A DNA stretch of 64,000 nucleotides from Crocinitomicaceae bacterium (GTDB taxonomy: Bacteria > Bacteroidota > Bacteroidia > Flavobacteriales_D > Crocinitomicaceae). The notes beneath the pieces are model-generated. The model was given only the letters and a program-made list of their open reading frames with translations. It was not told the origin of the DNA and did not search any database. Shown piece by piece: positions 36,630-45,418 of this stretch. The position numbers and the translations under genes were made by a program. Position 1 is the first letter of the stretch. Each line of letters starts with the position of its first letter. The stretch lies in the NCBI GenBank assembly GCA_028689775.1, contig JAQVCM010000010.1, positions 1 to 64,000 on the forward strand, written 5' to 3'.

Positions 36630-36650
36630 GAATGCGGCTTTAGCCCATTC
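36630..36650. repeat. GGCTTTAGCC hairpin, isolated REP-like element
   Basis: GAATG-GGCT pairs with AGCC-CATTC around TT, with a single bulged C. A degenerate copy of the core (TTGGCTTTAGCTGAA) follows at about 36671. Located in the gap between two plus-strand genes, a usual site of REP singlets. Confidence 0.45.
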
Positions 36651-36731
36651 AGTTTATTTTAGGAAATAGAAATTGGCTTTAGCTGAAGAAATAGCAAGGG
36701 TTTTAATTTAAGCTTTCAAAATTATAATTCA

Positions 36732-36926
36732 ATGAATAAAAACAAGGTAAATAATTTAAATGAAGATCCTGAGTTTGGTATAGATTCAAGACACCTATCA
36801 ACAGCTGAGCGCAATTCTGAAGCAACTTTATTAATGGCTGCGCGCTTAGATCGAATTAAGAGTTTGTCACAAGAAGATATTGATTGTGTAAAATTGATGC
36901 AATCGAAGTTGAAAAAGAAGATGTAA
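36732..36926 (+). CDS. Small hydrophilic protein, unknown
   Basis: 64 residues, MNKNKVNNLNEDPEFGIDSR at the start, predicted helical in the second half (SEATLLMAARLDRIKSLSQE) and ending KLKKKM. No signal, no cysteine pair. Codon use looks ordinary for the region and the start is in an AT-rich leader typical here. It has no clear partner; it may be a short regulator or an antitoxin-like remnant. I do not recognise it. Confidence 0.5.
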   Translation: MNKNKVNNLNEDPEFGIDSRHLSTAERNSEATLLMAARLDRIKSLSQEDIDCVKLMQSKLKKKM

Positions 36927-37019
36927 ACTAGATTTAAAATGCTAATTTGAAACAATTCCAAACTAGCTATAATCAGATCTTTTCAGAATAATCTCTTCCT
37001 CGATCCACTAATAATTACC

Positions 37020-37027
37020 TATCTTTG
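37020..37027 (+). promoter_or_regulatory. Predicted -7 element of the ferredoxin gene
   Basis: TATCTTTG, full match to TAnnTTTG, 22 bases before the ATG. The -33 region is poor. Confidence 0.45.
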
Positions 37028-37049
37028 CAAAAATTAAATAACACAACAC

Positions 37050-37373
37050 ATGGCAACTGATATTACCGTTTACATCATCGACAGAGAAGGGGAAAAGCAC
37101 GAATTGATTGCACCAACAGACATGAACATGAACATCATGGAAGTTTGTAAATCGTATGAATTACCAGTTTTAGGCGAATGTGGTGGAATGGCGATGTGTG
37201 CTACGTGTCAGTGTTATTTAGAATCCGATACGCCTTTGGCGGAGCAATCAGATGCAGAACTAGACATGTTGGATCAAGCTTTTTTCGTGAAAGACAATTC
37301 CCGTTTAGGTTGTCAAATTCCAATTACGGATGAAATTGATGGAATTGTATTGCGATTGGCTCCAGAAGCTTAA
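37050..37373 (+). CDS. [2Fe-2S] ferredoxin, adrenodoxin type
   Basis: 107-residue electron carrier. The cluster ligands are Cys44, Cys50, Cys53 and Cys88 in the pattern C-x5-C-x2-C-x34-C (GECGGMAMCATC and RLGCQIP), that of the adrenodoxin/Isc ferredoxin group. Extra Cys33 and Cys55 are not ligands. It sits alone, convergent with nadE and 22 bases from it, and is not in an isc or suf operon here; partners are unknown. Confidence 0.93.
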   Translation: MATDITVYIIDREGEKHELIAPTDMNMNIMEVCKSYELPVLGECGGMAMCATCQCYLESDTPLAEQSDAELDMLDQAFFVKDNSRLGCQIPITDEIDGIVLRLAPEA

Positions 37374-37395
37374 AACGCTATAACGATCATTCTGC

Positions 37396-38169
37396 TTACT
37401 TTAAATTATCAGGAATTATACAAACCGGAATCGGTTCAATTTTATGTAAATTGATGCGGTGTAATCTTCGGTAAATTACCAAAACTTCTTGTTGTCTTGG
37501 AGATAAAGTGGATTCATCTCCTTCAAATTCCATTGCCCATTCCAATTCTGGATAACTCGCACCAATTTGGTCTTCGTCGCTTCTACCATCTTCCCATAAA
37601 CCATCCGTAGGTTTTGCTTGTTGAATGGAATCAACTACTTTAAGTTCTTTCGCCAATTGGAAAACATCTGTTTTTGTCAAATCAGCAAGTGGACTGATAT
37701 CTACACCGCCATCGCCATATTTCGTAAAAAATCCAATGCCAAAATCTTCAATTTTATTTCCAGTTCCAGCAACGAGTAATCCGTTTGCTTGACCAATTGC
37801 GTATAAAGTCAGCATGCGAAGTCTGGATCTCGAATTGGCCATCGCCAAATGATTTGCAGTAATTTCAGCAGGAAAAGTTTGTTCGATGCTTTCAAAACTT
37901 GGAGTCAAATCAATTTTCATTGACTTCACATTCGGAAAGCGTTTCTCTAAATCTTTCGTTTGTTCAATTGCACGCGCATATTCGGCATTCGTTTGACGAA
38001 TCGGCATGTTTAAAACCGTAACATTCAAGCCAGTTTTTGCACAAAGAATTGCTGTTGAAGCAGAATCAATTCCGCCAGAAATTCCGACAATAAACCCATT
38101 CAGATTTGCTTGCTTGCAATAATTTGAGAGCCAATCCACAATGTGACTGGCGATTTGAGGATAATTCAA
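37396..38169 (-). CDS. nadE: NAD(+) synthase, ammonia-dependent
   Basis: Makes NAD from nicotinate adenine dinucleotide, ATP and ammonia. The 257 residues hold the PP-loop SGGIDSAST at 31-39 and the family stretch AGTGNKIEDFGIGFFTKYGDGG (split across about 155-176), KPTDGLW and DEDQIGASYPELEWAM. No glutaminase domain, so ammonia is the donor unless a partner supplies it. It lies four bases after the outer-membrane protein gene, and gldB is divergent nearby. Confidence 0.95.
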   Translation of the reverse strand: MNYPQIASHIVDWLSNYCKQANLNGFIVGISGGIDSASTAILCAKTGLNVTVLNMPIRQTNAEYARAIEQTKDLEKRFPNVKSMKIDLTPSFESIEQTFPAEITANHLAMANSRSRLRMLTLYAIGQANGLLVAGTGNKIEDFGIGFFTKYGDGGVDISPLADLTKTDVFQLAKELKVVDSIQQAKPTDGLWEDGRSDEDQIGASYPELEWAMEFEGDESTLSPRQQEVLVIYRRLHRINLHKIEPIPVCIIPDNLK

Positions 38170-38173
38170 AGTC

Positions 38174-38980
38174 TTAGAATAAAATTGAAATCTTCAACGA
38201 CAATTGAGATTGGGTTGCTGCATTCGAAATGTATTTGTCAGCACCAGTTCCGTTCGTTACTCCAGAAGTGAAAAGATTTGCGTTGTCATCTTTCGGAGAA
38301 TAATAAAGCGGTGTAAATCCATAATAGTATCCAATTTCAGCGACCAAACAAGTTGCACCTGAAACGTTCCATTCCACACCACCTGTTAAGCCAACAGCTC
38401 CTTTGTAAAACAACATTTCATTTTTGCGTTTCATCCCATTATTGGTTCCCGGAGTTGAAACGCCGATACCGCTAATGTTTGAACCTTTGTCATTTGCTTT
38501 TGCGGATAAAAGAAAACTATTTCTCAATCCAAATTTACCGAAATATCTAAAGTAACCAATGTAATTCGTTCTAAAAAGAACCATCGTTGGGATCGTCACA
38601 TACGTCGCTTTTTGTTTTCTTTCAGACAATTGAAAAGTATTATCTGTAGCTGATGCGTCCTTTTTTCTTAAGATTCGTGTGTCGTCATATTGGTAGTAAA
38701 CAGGACCTGTAATACCAGTTGGTTTGTATTTCGTTGTGGAAAAATCGAATTCTAATCCCGTATTGAAGCCAATGTTCTCACGCAGTGTAAAATTCACATT
38801 TGCTCCGATGGTTAAATCTGCACCAGCTCCATTTGTGGTGAAGTTTTTAGTACCCATTTTTTGCATGTTTATTCCTGTTCCGAGCACTAATCCGGCTTGA
38901 ACTTTTCGATCTGCAGCATCTTGTGCTTGAAGTGTAATTGCAAAGCCAAGGGCGATGGTTGAAAGTATTAATTTTTTCAT
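38174..38980 (-). CDS. Outer-membrane beta-barrel protein (porin-like family)
   Basis: 268 residues with a clear signal peptide (MKKLILSTIALGFAITLQAQ) and alternating amphipathic strands, ending in the aromatic-type terminus LSLKISILF expected of an outer-membrane barrel. Barrel features include GLVLGTGINMQKMG and GLTGGVEWNVSGATCLVAEI. Function unknown. It is upstream of nadE with a four-base gap, which implies one transcript. Confidence 0.8.
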   Translation of the reverse strand: MKKLILSTIALGFAITLQAQDAADRKVQAGLVLGTGINMQKMGTKNFTTNGAGADLTIGANVNFTLRENIGFNTGLEFDFSTTKYKPTGITGPVYYQYDDTRILRKKDASATDNTFQLSERKQKATYVTIPTMVLFRTNYIGYFRYFGKFGLRNSFLLSAKANDKGSNISGIGVSTPGTNNGMKRKNEMLFYKGAVGLTGGVEWNVSGATCLVAEIGYYYGFTPLYYSPKDDNANLFTSGVTNGTGADKYISNAATQSQLSLKISILF

Positions 38981-39053
38981 ATTTTTTTGCCTATAAAGTC
39001 AGAATACCATACGTTAAAGAGATCAACCTCGTTTTCATTTCAACGATTATGAT

Positions 39054-39061
39054 TACTTTTA
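39054..39061 (+). promoter_or_regulatory. Possible -7 element of gldBC
   Basis: TACTTTTA, one base off TAnnTTTG, 21 bases before the gldB ATG. Confidence 0.35.
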
Positions 39062-39082
39062 TCCACAAATTTAAAAAATTAA

Positions 39083-40090
39083 ATGAAACCAAACCGTTTT
39101 ATCTTTTTTATCCTTGGATTGTTCATCGCAACATCGTGTACACACAATCCTTTGAATGTGAATGTGGATGAGGTAGCTATAGATTTGAAATTTGTAAATT
39201 TAGACTCTATTTTCGTTCACTCGGAAACAGATAAATTAGCAGCGGATATTTTAAAGTCTGGCATTCTAAAAAACGAAATTTTATCGTACGAACTCGGACA
39301 GTGTCTCGGTGTAGGTCCATTGTCGGATTCAGGAACTGTAGATCGAATCAAACTGTTTGTAAATGACCCTTTTGTGAAACGTGTTGAAAATCGAATTGCA
39401 GAAAAGTTTTCAGATCATTCCAAACGAAAAGAAATCATTACATCGGGTTTCAAGCATTTGAAATACCATTTTCCAGAAGGAAATTTTCCAAAAAATGTGG
39501 TGTTCTTGAATTCTCATTTTGCAAGCAATGTTTTCTGTACAGAACAAGAAATTGGTGTCAGTTTAGAACGTTATTTAGGTGCTGAAACAGATGTCATTAA
39601 AGAACTTCCAGATCCGATTTTTCAATGGATTAAAGATAAAATGGATGCGAAATACCTAGAGCGAGATGTTTTGACCGCTTGGATCATGACCCATTTTATC
39701 CCAGAAACAAAAGGAAATACTGCTGAACAAATAATTTATTGGGGAAAAATCATTTACCTGACCGAAGCTGCTTTCCCTGAAATGGACAAAAATATGCTCA
39801 TGCGTTATTCGGTTGAAGATTTAGAATGGGCAAACAAAAACGAATATTCCTTTTGGCAATACTTGGTGAAAGAAAAAATGCTTTTCTCTGAAAATGAAAG
39901 AGAACAAATGAACTTTTTGAGCGACGCTCCTTTTACAGCAGGTTTACCTGAAAAAGGTCCCGATCGTTTGGGACAATTTATTGGCTGGAAAATGGTACAG
40001 TCGTTTATGAAGGCGAATCCAAAAATGAGTTTGGCGGATATGATTCAAGTTCCGTACAATCAAATATTACAAGAATACGAAATAAAATAG
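39083..40090 (+). CDS. gldB: Gliding motility lipoprotein GldB
   Basis: 335 residues. Signal peptide with lipobox IATSC (Cys19). The body is alpha-helical and matches GldB in style: FVNLDSIFVH, QCLGVGPLSDSG, TAWIMTHFIPETKGNTAEQ, and GRPDRLGQF-like GPDRLGQFIGWKMVQSFMKA near the end. GldB is needed for gliding in Flavobacterium, where it lies beside gldC as it does here. The next gene starts six bases after its stop. Confidence 0.92.
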   Translation: MKPNRFIFFILGLFIATSCTHNPLNVNVDEVAIDLKFVNLDSIFVHSETDKLAADILKSGILKNEILSYELGQCLGVGPLSDSGTVDRIKLFVNDPFVKRVENRIAEKFSDHSKRKEIITSGFKHLKYHFPEGNFPKNVVFLNSHFASNVFCTEQEIGVSLERYLGAETDVIKELPDPIFQWIKDKMDAKYLERDVLTAWIMTHFIPETKGNTAEQIIYWGKIIYLTEAAFPEMDKNMLMRYSVEDLEWANKNEYSFWQYLVKEKMLFSENEREQMNFLSDAPFTAGLPEKGPDRLGQFIGWKMVQSFMKANPKMSLADMIQVPYNQILQEYEIK

Positions 40091-40096
40091 TGAATT

Positions 40097-40459
40097 ATGA
40101 GTGCAGATTTGAAAGAAAGAAACATTGTAAAAACTTCTGAGATTAAGATCAATGTTGGAATAAACGAAAATAATGTTCCAATGCGAATGCTTTGGAGTGC
40201 AACGGATGGTGAGGTTGAAAACAAGGAAGCAAGAGCAATGTTGTTATCTGTTTGGGATCCAACTGATAAAATCACCTTGAAAATTGACTTGTGGACGGAT
40301 GAAATGTCCATCGAGGAAATGAAACAGTTTTTTCACCAAACGTTATTGACGATGTCAGATACATTTGAGAAAGCAACTGGAGAAACGAAGATTTGTGAAG
40401 ACCTTCGCGACTATTGTTATCACTTTGCAACAAAAATGGACCTTCTTCCAGAAGAGTAA
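40097..40459 (+). CDS. gldC: Gliding motility protein GldC
   Basis: 120 residues without signal peptide, soluble: KTSEIKINVGINENNVPMRM, EARAMLLSVWDPTDK, DLWTDEMSIEEMKQFF. These are the recognisable GldC features. GldC enhances gliding and stabilises GldB in Flavobacterium. Six bases after gldB, and closed by a good terminator, so gldBC form a two-gene operon. Confidence 0.92.
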   Translation: MSADLKERNIVKTSEIKINVGINENNVPMRMLWSATDGEVENKEARAMLLSVWDPTDKITLKIDLWTDEMSIEEMKQFFHQTLLTMSDTFEKATGETKICEDLRDYCYHFATKMDLLPEE

Positions 40460-40484
40460 AAAGAACTGGAATTGATTACATTCG

Positions 40485-40522
40485 AAAAAGGTTTTGCTGT
40501 TTTAACGGTAAAACCTTTTTTT
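40485..40522 (+). terminator. Intrinsic terminator of gldBC
   Basis: Perfect stem AAAAAGGTTTT / AAAACCTTTTT with a 14-base loop and a run of seven T. Confidence 0.8.
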
Positions 40523-40568
40523 ATGCTTTCTCCTTTTTTAAATTCGTACTGAAGTCCTAATGCCTGAA

Positions 40569-41933
40569 CTAAATCGGAAAGAATAAATAGATCTTAAATC
40601 CTTTGGGTGCGTTGTTGTGAGCTTCTATCCATCCATCGTGGTTCAACATAATTCTCTTGCTGAAACTCAGACCTACGCCTGGTTTAGAAGCCAATTCTGT
40701 TCGGTCATCAGTTTTTTGGAACAACTCAAAAATCTTTTCGTGTAATTCTTGTGGAACTCCAATTCCATTGTCGGCGATGCAAATCACATGAAACCCATTT
40801 TGTAAATTTGGTAAACTTGCATTGGAAATGGAGGTAAATGGGATTTCACAAATTTCAATTCTTAAATCGGGTTGATCGCGATTGAAAGAAATGCAGTTTT
40901 CAATTAAATTAGAGAATAATCTTTTAACTTGAACTGCATCTACCTGTAGTTTTGGTAAATCTTCAATTTGAATCAACGCTTCGTTGTCCCAGTTTTTAAG
41001 CTGGATCAATTCCTGTATAAAAGGCTTCAGATCAATATTTGATTTATCAACGGGACGATTTAGAATGGAGTAATAGTCGATGATGAGTTTGTTTGTTTCT
41101 TGCTGCTTGGCAAAAATTCGCTTAATTTTTGCGAAATTTTCGCTAATCAAGGCAGGACTTGGGTTTTGATCATACTCCATGCGATCAATGATGATTTGCA
41201 CTTTTCGGGTTGGTTCTTGCAAGTTGTGCGAGCTAGCAAATGACAAACTGATGATTTCCTTGTTTAAGCTTTCGAGTTTGTAAATGTTTTCATTCAAGTC
41301 TTTTTGATATCGTAGAATTTTATTAAAAAACTTAATGATAACGAGTGTACCAACAAAACAAAGTAAAAAAGCAAAGATGAGAATGGCATAACTACTGAAG
41401 GTGCTCGATTCGAAGGTAGATTGGCGATTTGAATCGTGGTTTTGTAACAGAGAAACTTCTCGCTCTTTCAGTTTTTCCATGGAAGTTCTTATTTTTTCCA
41501 TGTAGTATCTCGATTTGCTAAACTCTTCGGCAAATTCTTTTGCTGATTTTTGATTGGAAACATTTTCCTTCAGGAGCAAAGTACTCACTTGAATCAAGGC
41601 TTTCAAGGTGTCGAGCTGAATTTGTTGTTCTTTACTCGACCTTGTTAAAGAGTCTAATTCAAGGAAATTAGAATTAATTGCTTGGTATGAATTGATATAA
41701 GGGGTTAAAAAAGCGGAATCTTGCGTGATGATAAAACCACGTTGACCTGTTTCCGCATTGAGCAAGTTTTCGGTTAGTTTTCCAATTTGAAAGATGATTC
41801 TGTTTGAGTGATCCACTTGATTTCGATACTCTTCTAGTCTGTCTAAACGAGCAAGATAAAATAAGGCAAATCCCAATAACGTGAATATTGAAATTAAAAA
41901 TCCAGAATAAATGAGGTTGCGTTGCTTGTTCAT
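40569..41933 (-). CDS. Membrane sensor histidine kinase with CHASE3 domain
   Basis: 454 residues. Two membrane helices (about 8-26 and 183-203) enclose an extracytoplasmic helical CHASE3 domain with the hallmark NAETGQRGFIITQD. A short linker leads to the phosphoacceptor box SFASSHNLQEPTRK and an HATPase domain with IENCISFN (N-box), DNGIGV and GVGLSFSKRI. The start is ATG 41933, since the first eight residues of the longer frame are not seen in such proteins. No response regulator is adjacent on this strand. Confidence 0.9.
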   Translation of the reverse strand: MNKQRNLIYSGFLISIFTLLGFALFYLARLDRLEEYRNQVDHSNRIIFQIGKLTENLLNAETGQRGFIITQDSAFLTPYINSYQAINSNFLELDSLTRSSKEQQIQLDTLKALIQVSTLLLKENVSNQKSAKEFAEEFSKSRYYMEKIRTSMEKLKEREVSLLQNHDSNRQSTFESSTFSSYAILIFAFLLCFVGTLVIIKFFNKILRYQKDLNENIYKLESLNKEIISLSFASSHNLQEPTRKVQIIIDRMEYDQNPSPALISENFAKIKRIFAKQQETNKLIIDYYSILNRPVDKSNIDLKPFIQELIQLKNWDNEALIQIEDLPKLQVDAVQVKRLFSNLIENCISFNRDQPDLRIEICEIPFTSISNASLPNLQNGFHVICIADNGIGVPQELHEKIFELFQKTDDRTELASKPGVGLSFSKRIMLNHDGWIEAHNNAPKGFKIYLFFPI

Positions 41934-42252
41934 ATAAAGGTTCTCGGGTAAAAGCACAAATAAAGATAATCTATTTTTTTTGAGTTCTTTAAAAATTCAC
42001 AATAAATGCTAAAAAGAGTTTTCAACAATACGAATTTCAGTAAATTTAAGGGTTTTAATAAACACATTTGGATTTCTTTCGCTGAAATTATAAAGAACCA
42101 CATTGATTTGATTATGTTTGGTACTTGAAGCTTTTTTAAATTAGTCGCAGCGTCTGAAATGGAATGTATACAAACTAATTAGTTGATTAACAATACAAAA
42201 TAGAACTAAGGGATATAAAATCAATTCATCTCAAAGTAGTAATTTTTACAGA
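41934..42252. other. Divergent promoter region between two histidine kinase genes
   Basis: No gene. It contains a perfect palindrome AACTAATTAGTT at 42173-42184, about 70 bases before the PAS kinase gene, and AT-rich sequence. Confidence 0.45.
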
Positions 42253-43410
42253 ATGGAAAATTTAAAGAAAACACAAGGTTTTAATTTAGATACATTTTTT
42301 CCGAGCATGGAAGAATCTCTAAAATGTGGTTTTTTTGTTATAGAGTTAGCGGATATGAAATGCTCTTGGAGTAAGGGTGCACATAACATTTTCGGTGCCG
42401 TTCCAGAAAAGGATGAGTTGTGCTTGGATTACATTTCAAAATTCATTGATCCCACGGAAGTTCGTGGAATTAAGCAGAAAATCACGAATGGAATTAAGAA
42501 GTACAAGAAATTTCAAGTTGAATTTTCATTTTCTAAATCAATTGCAAAACTCAAACGCATTCGGCTCGAGTTTTCTCCGTTTTCGGAAACACAAACTGAT
42601 TTAAAAGGTTTTCAGGGATTGGCACTCGATATTTCGGAAAATTTTAAAATCCAACAAAAATTAGAGTCCGAAATTGAAAAATTAGATAAATCGAATAAAA
42701 ACCTACAAGAATTTACCTACGTTTCTTCGCACGATTTGCAAGAGCCTTTGCGAAAAATCACTACTTTTTCTGAACGATTAGCAGCAAAGTACAAACATGT
42801 TTTAGACGAAGAAGGTGCTCGCTATATTGAAAGGATTGAAGCTTCATGTTTGAGCATGCGAACTCTTTTAGATGATTTACTGGATTATTCTAAGCTCTCT
42901 AATCAAACTACTTTTCCGGAGGAGTTGGAAATGGATAAATTGTTGAAATCTGTCATCTCAGATTTGGAATTTCCAATCAAGGAAAATCAGGTGAAAATCG
43001 ACATGTGTGTCAATCAGAGTGTTTGGGGATATCAGACGCAACTGCGACAATTGTTTACCAATTTAATTCAAAATTCAATCAAATTCAGAAGGTTAGACCA
43101 ACCTTCAGTCATTCGGATTTCGTGCGCTGGCGCTTCGAAAGAAGATTTTAAGAAAAATAAGTTGAAAGCTGGGAAAAGCTATTTAAAAATAGAGTTTGAA
43201 GACAATGGCATCGGCTTTGAAAAAGAGTACAACGAAAAAATATTTCAGGTTTTTCAACGCTTGAATGGGAAAGCAGAGTACAAGGGTTCAGGAATTGGAT
43301 TATCCATTTGTAGGAAAATTGTTGATAATCACCAAGGAATTATTTTTGCAGAAGGAGGATTAAACGAAGGTGCAAAGTTTACCATTTTGTTGCCTGAAAA
43401 ATTAAATTAG
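42253..43410 (+). CDS. Cytosolic PAS-domain histidine kinase
   Basis: 385 residues, no membrane segment. A PAS-like sensor fold covers about 15-135 (MKCSWSKGAHNIFG to GLALDISENF). A short coiled coil leads to the H-box FTYVSSHDLQEPLRKITTFS (about 153-172) and an HATPase with LIQNSIKF, DNGIGF and GSGIGLSICRKI. This layout is like bacteriophytochrome-type kinases. Three bases after its stop begins the REC-PAS-kinase gene; the two probably form one relay. Confidence 0.9.
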   Translation: MENLKKTQGFNLDTFFPSMEESLKCGFFVIELADMKCSWSKGAHNIFGAVPEKDELCLDYISKFIDPTEVRGIKQKITNGIKKYKKFQVEFSFSKSIAKLKRIRLEFSPFSETQTDLKGFQGLALDISENFKIQQKLESEIEKLDKSNKNLQEFTYVSSHDLQEPLRKITTFSERLAAKYKHVLDEEGARYIERIEASCLSMRTLLDDLLDYSKLSNQTTFPEELEMDKLLKSVISDLEFPIKENQVKIDMCVNQSVWGYQTQLRQLFTNLIQNSIKFRRLDQPSVIRISCAGASKEDFKKNKLKAGKSYLKIEFEDNGIGFEKEYNEKIFQVFQRLNGKAEYKGSGIGLSICRKIVDNHQGIIFAEGGLNEGAKFTILLPEKLN

Positions 43411-43413
43411 CGT

Positions 43414-44838
43414 ATGAATAAACCTTTGAAAGTGCTCATCATTGATGACGATGAAGATGATTATTTCATCACTTCTCAGTATTTGAAAGAAGTAGATTCT
43501 TTTCCGATGGAAATTTCTTGGTGCTACAACATTCAAGAGGCAAAAAAGGAATTGAAGAGCAATCGTTTTGATTTTTATTTTTTAGACTATCGCCTTGGTG
43601 CACTTACAGGATTGGAATTGTTAGAATATGCCATTTCAAAAGGTTGTATCAAGCCAATTGTGTTGTTGACTGGAAAAGGAAATCCAGAGATTGATCGAAA
43701 AACGATTGAGGCTGGAGCCTATGATTATTTAATCAAAGGCGACATCAATGCTGAAAAACTGGAAAGATGTGTTCGTTATTCAACAGAGCGCTACAAAACG
43801 TTTAAGGAACTGCTTGATAAAGAACGGAAATACCGCTTGATTTTCGAAAATGCCATCAACATGGTATTTACATGTGATACCTCACTTCATTTTTTGGACT
43901 CCAATAAAGCTTCCGAGTTTTTCTTGGGATTTTCTCCAGAGGAACTGAAAGGATTGAATTTGTTGAATTTAATTGATCAAGAACAAGCACAAGAAATTTC
44001 AGATGCCATTGAGCAAAAGCAAAGTATGTCGAACATTCGAATTCGATTTGAATCCAAAAATAAACAAGTGATTATTGGACTTTTATCACTCAATTATTTC
44101 GAAAATGGAGATTTACCGGCCTATTGGCAAGGGATTATTTTTGATGAAACCTTGAGAATCCAAGCGGAAGAATCTAAGATTCAAACCGAGAAAATGGAAG
44201 CAACATATCGCTTGATGAATACCTTAACGCACGAAATCCGAAATCCATTAACCAACATCATGCTGGCCGTTGATGGCGTAATTGATGAAGGAGTGAATGA
44301 CAATCAAAAGTCGTATTTGGAAATCGCAAAAAGAAGCTCAACCAGAATCAATGAAATTGTCACCGATTTATTAAATTCTTCGCGAAAAATTGAACTGAAA
44401 TTTGAATCGATTGATTTAAAGGGAGTTTTGCAGGAAGTCATTCAGATTGCAAAAGATAGTAGTGATTTGAATCAAGTTGAGATTCGAGTAGATTTGTGCG
44501 AAAATGAAATTATAAAACCAATCGACCGAGATAAATTGAAAATTGCACTATTGAATTTGATCTTTAATGGAATTGAGGCCAACGACAAAGAAAAAGGATT
44601 GATTAACATTGTATTGACTTCTCAACAAAATAATGCTCAATTGTTGATTGAAGATCATGGTTCTGGTATTAAATCCGAGGATTTGAACAAATTGTTTGAA
44701 CCTTATTTTACAACCAAAGAAAAAGGAATGGGTCTCGGATTGGTATCAACGCTAAACATTATCAAAGCGCATAAAGCAAAAATTGAAGTAAGTTCTCAAA
44801 TAGGAAAAGGAACTTTATTTAAAATCAATTTTGATTAA
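43414..44838 (+). CDS. Hybrid REC-PAS-histidine kinase
   Basis: 474 residues. N-terminal receiver domain with acidic pocket IIDDDEDD (9-16), phosphoacceptor Asp58 (FYFLDYRLG) and Lys in YDYLIKG; then a PAS domain (about 145-245, YRLIFENAINMVFTCD); then the H-box NTLTHEIRNPLTNIM and HATPase with LIFNGIEAN, EDHGSGI and GMGLGLVSTLNI. Receiver at the front suggests it is phosphorylated by the kinase encoded just upstream and passes the signal on; no DNA-binding output is present. Confidence 0.9.
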   Translation: MNKPLKVLIIDDDEDDYFITSQYLKEVDSFPMEISWCYNIQEAKKELKSNRFDFYFLDYRLGALTGLELLEYAISKGCIKPIVLLTGKGNPEIDRKTIEAGAYDYLIKGDINAEKLERCVRYSTERYKTFKELLDKERKYRLIFENAINMVFTCDTSLHFLDSNKASEFFLGFSPEELKGLNLLNLIDQEQAQEISDAIEQKQSMSNIRIRFESKNKQVIIGLLSLNYFENGDLPAYWQGIIFDETLRIQAEESKIQTEKMEATYRLMNTLTHEIRNPLTNIMLAVDGVIDEGVNDNQKSYLEIAKRSSTRINEIVTDLLNSSRKIELKFESIDLKGVLQEVIQIAKDSSDLNQVEIRVDLCENEIIKPIDRDKLKIALLNLIFNGIEANDKEKGLINIVLTSQQNNAQLLIEDHGSGIKSEDLNKLFEPYFTTKEKGMGLGLVSTLNIIKAHKAKIEVSSQIGKGTLFKINFD

Positions 44839-44864
44839 TTGATTATTTCAAAATACACATCCAT

Positions 44865-44899
44865 AAAAAAAGTCGGTACCAAATGATACCGACTTTTTT
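44865..44899. terminator. Bidirectional terminator
   Basis: Stem AAAAAAGTCGGTA / TACCGACTTTTTT with a nine-base centre, an A-run before and T-run after, between convergent genes that stop at 44838 and 44919. It can serve both. Confidence 0.8.
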
Positions 44900-44918
44900 G
44901 TTGTATTTTTTTAGTGAC

Positions 44919-45284
44919 TTATTGTACGAAGTTTCTTACAAATGTTTCAACATCGTATTCTTTTCCATCGTACGAAACAGTTTTTATTTCATTGGAGATT
45001 AAAAAACGAACAACAACACCGCGCATTTTGTCTTGTAACATGACAATGTTTGCCATTCTTGTTTTTGGATTGTATTTCACGGTAAAGTATTCTGTGTAAT
45101 AATTAGCTGTTTTGGCTATTTTTTCTTCACTTGTGCCTTCTGGCATTTGAAAATTAAATTCTCCCTTTACTTTGTTAGCAACAAAGTTGGATTCCTTTAC
45201 AATGGAAGTTGTTTGAGAGCTTGTTTGTGCGTATGAGAAGCTACAAACGATTGAAAGAAGTGCGATGGATACTATTTTTTTCAT
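44919..45284 (-). CDS. Small secreted protein, unknown
   Basis: 121 residues from ATG 45284 with signal peptide MKKIVSIALLSIVCSFSYAQ. The mature part (about 100 residues) has a helix with EEKIAKTANYYTEYFTVKYN followed by strands (RMANIVMLQDKMRGVVVRF). No cysteines. The 15 extra codons of the longer frame are rejected since they would bury the signal peptide. Single gene closed by the shared terminator. Family not recognised; periplasmic location is likely. Confidence 0.75.
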   Translation of the reverse strand: MKKIVSIALLSIVCSFSYAQTSSQTTSIVKESNFVANKVKGEFNFQMPEGTSEEKIAKTANYYTEYFTVKYNPKTRMANIVMLQDKMRGVVVRFLISNEIKTVSYDGKEYDVETFVRNFVQ

Positions 45285-45382
45285 TTTTATGGAGTTATTT
45301 CGTGTATTCAAGACGAACAATTTTACCAAAAGGTTGTAAGCATGTCCTCTTTTATAAAACAGATTTTAATTGTTCTATTTTC

Positions 45383-45413
45383 TTGTTCTAGCTCGAAAAT
45401 AGCAATAATTTTG
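45383..45413 (+). promoter_or_regulatory. Predicted rnhB promoter, almost touching the start codon
   Basis: TTG at 45383-45385, 20 bases, then TAATTTTG at 45406-45413, a full match to the Bacteroidota consensus. The ATG is at 45419, so transcription would begin at or near it. Confidence 0.5.
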
Positions 45414-45418
45414 CCAAG

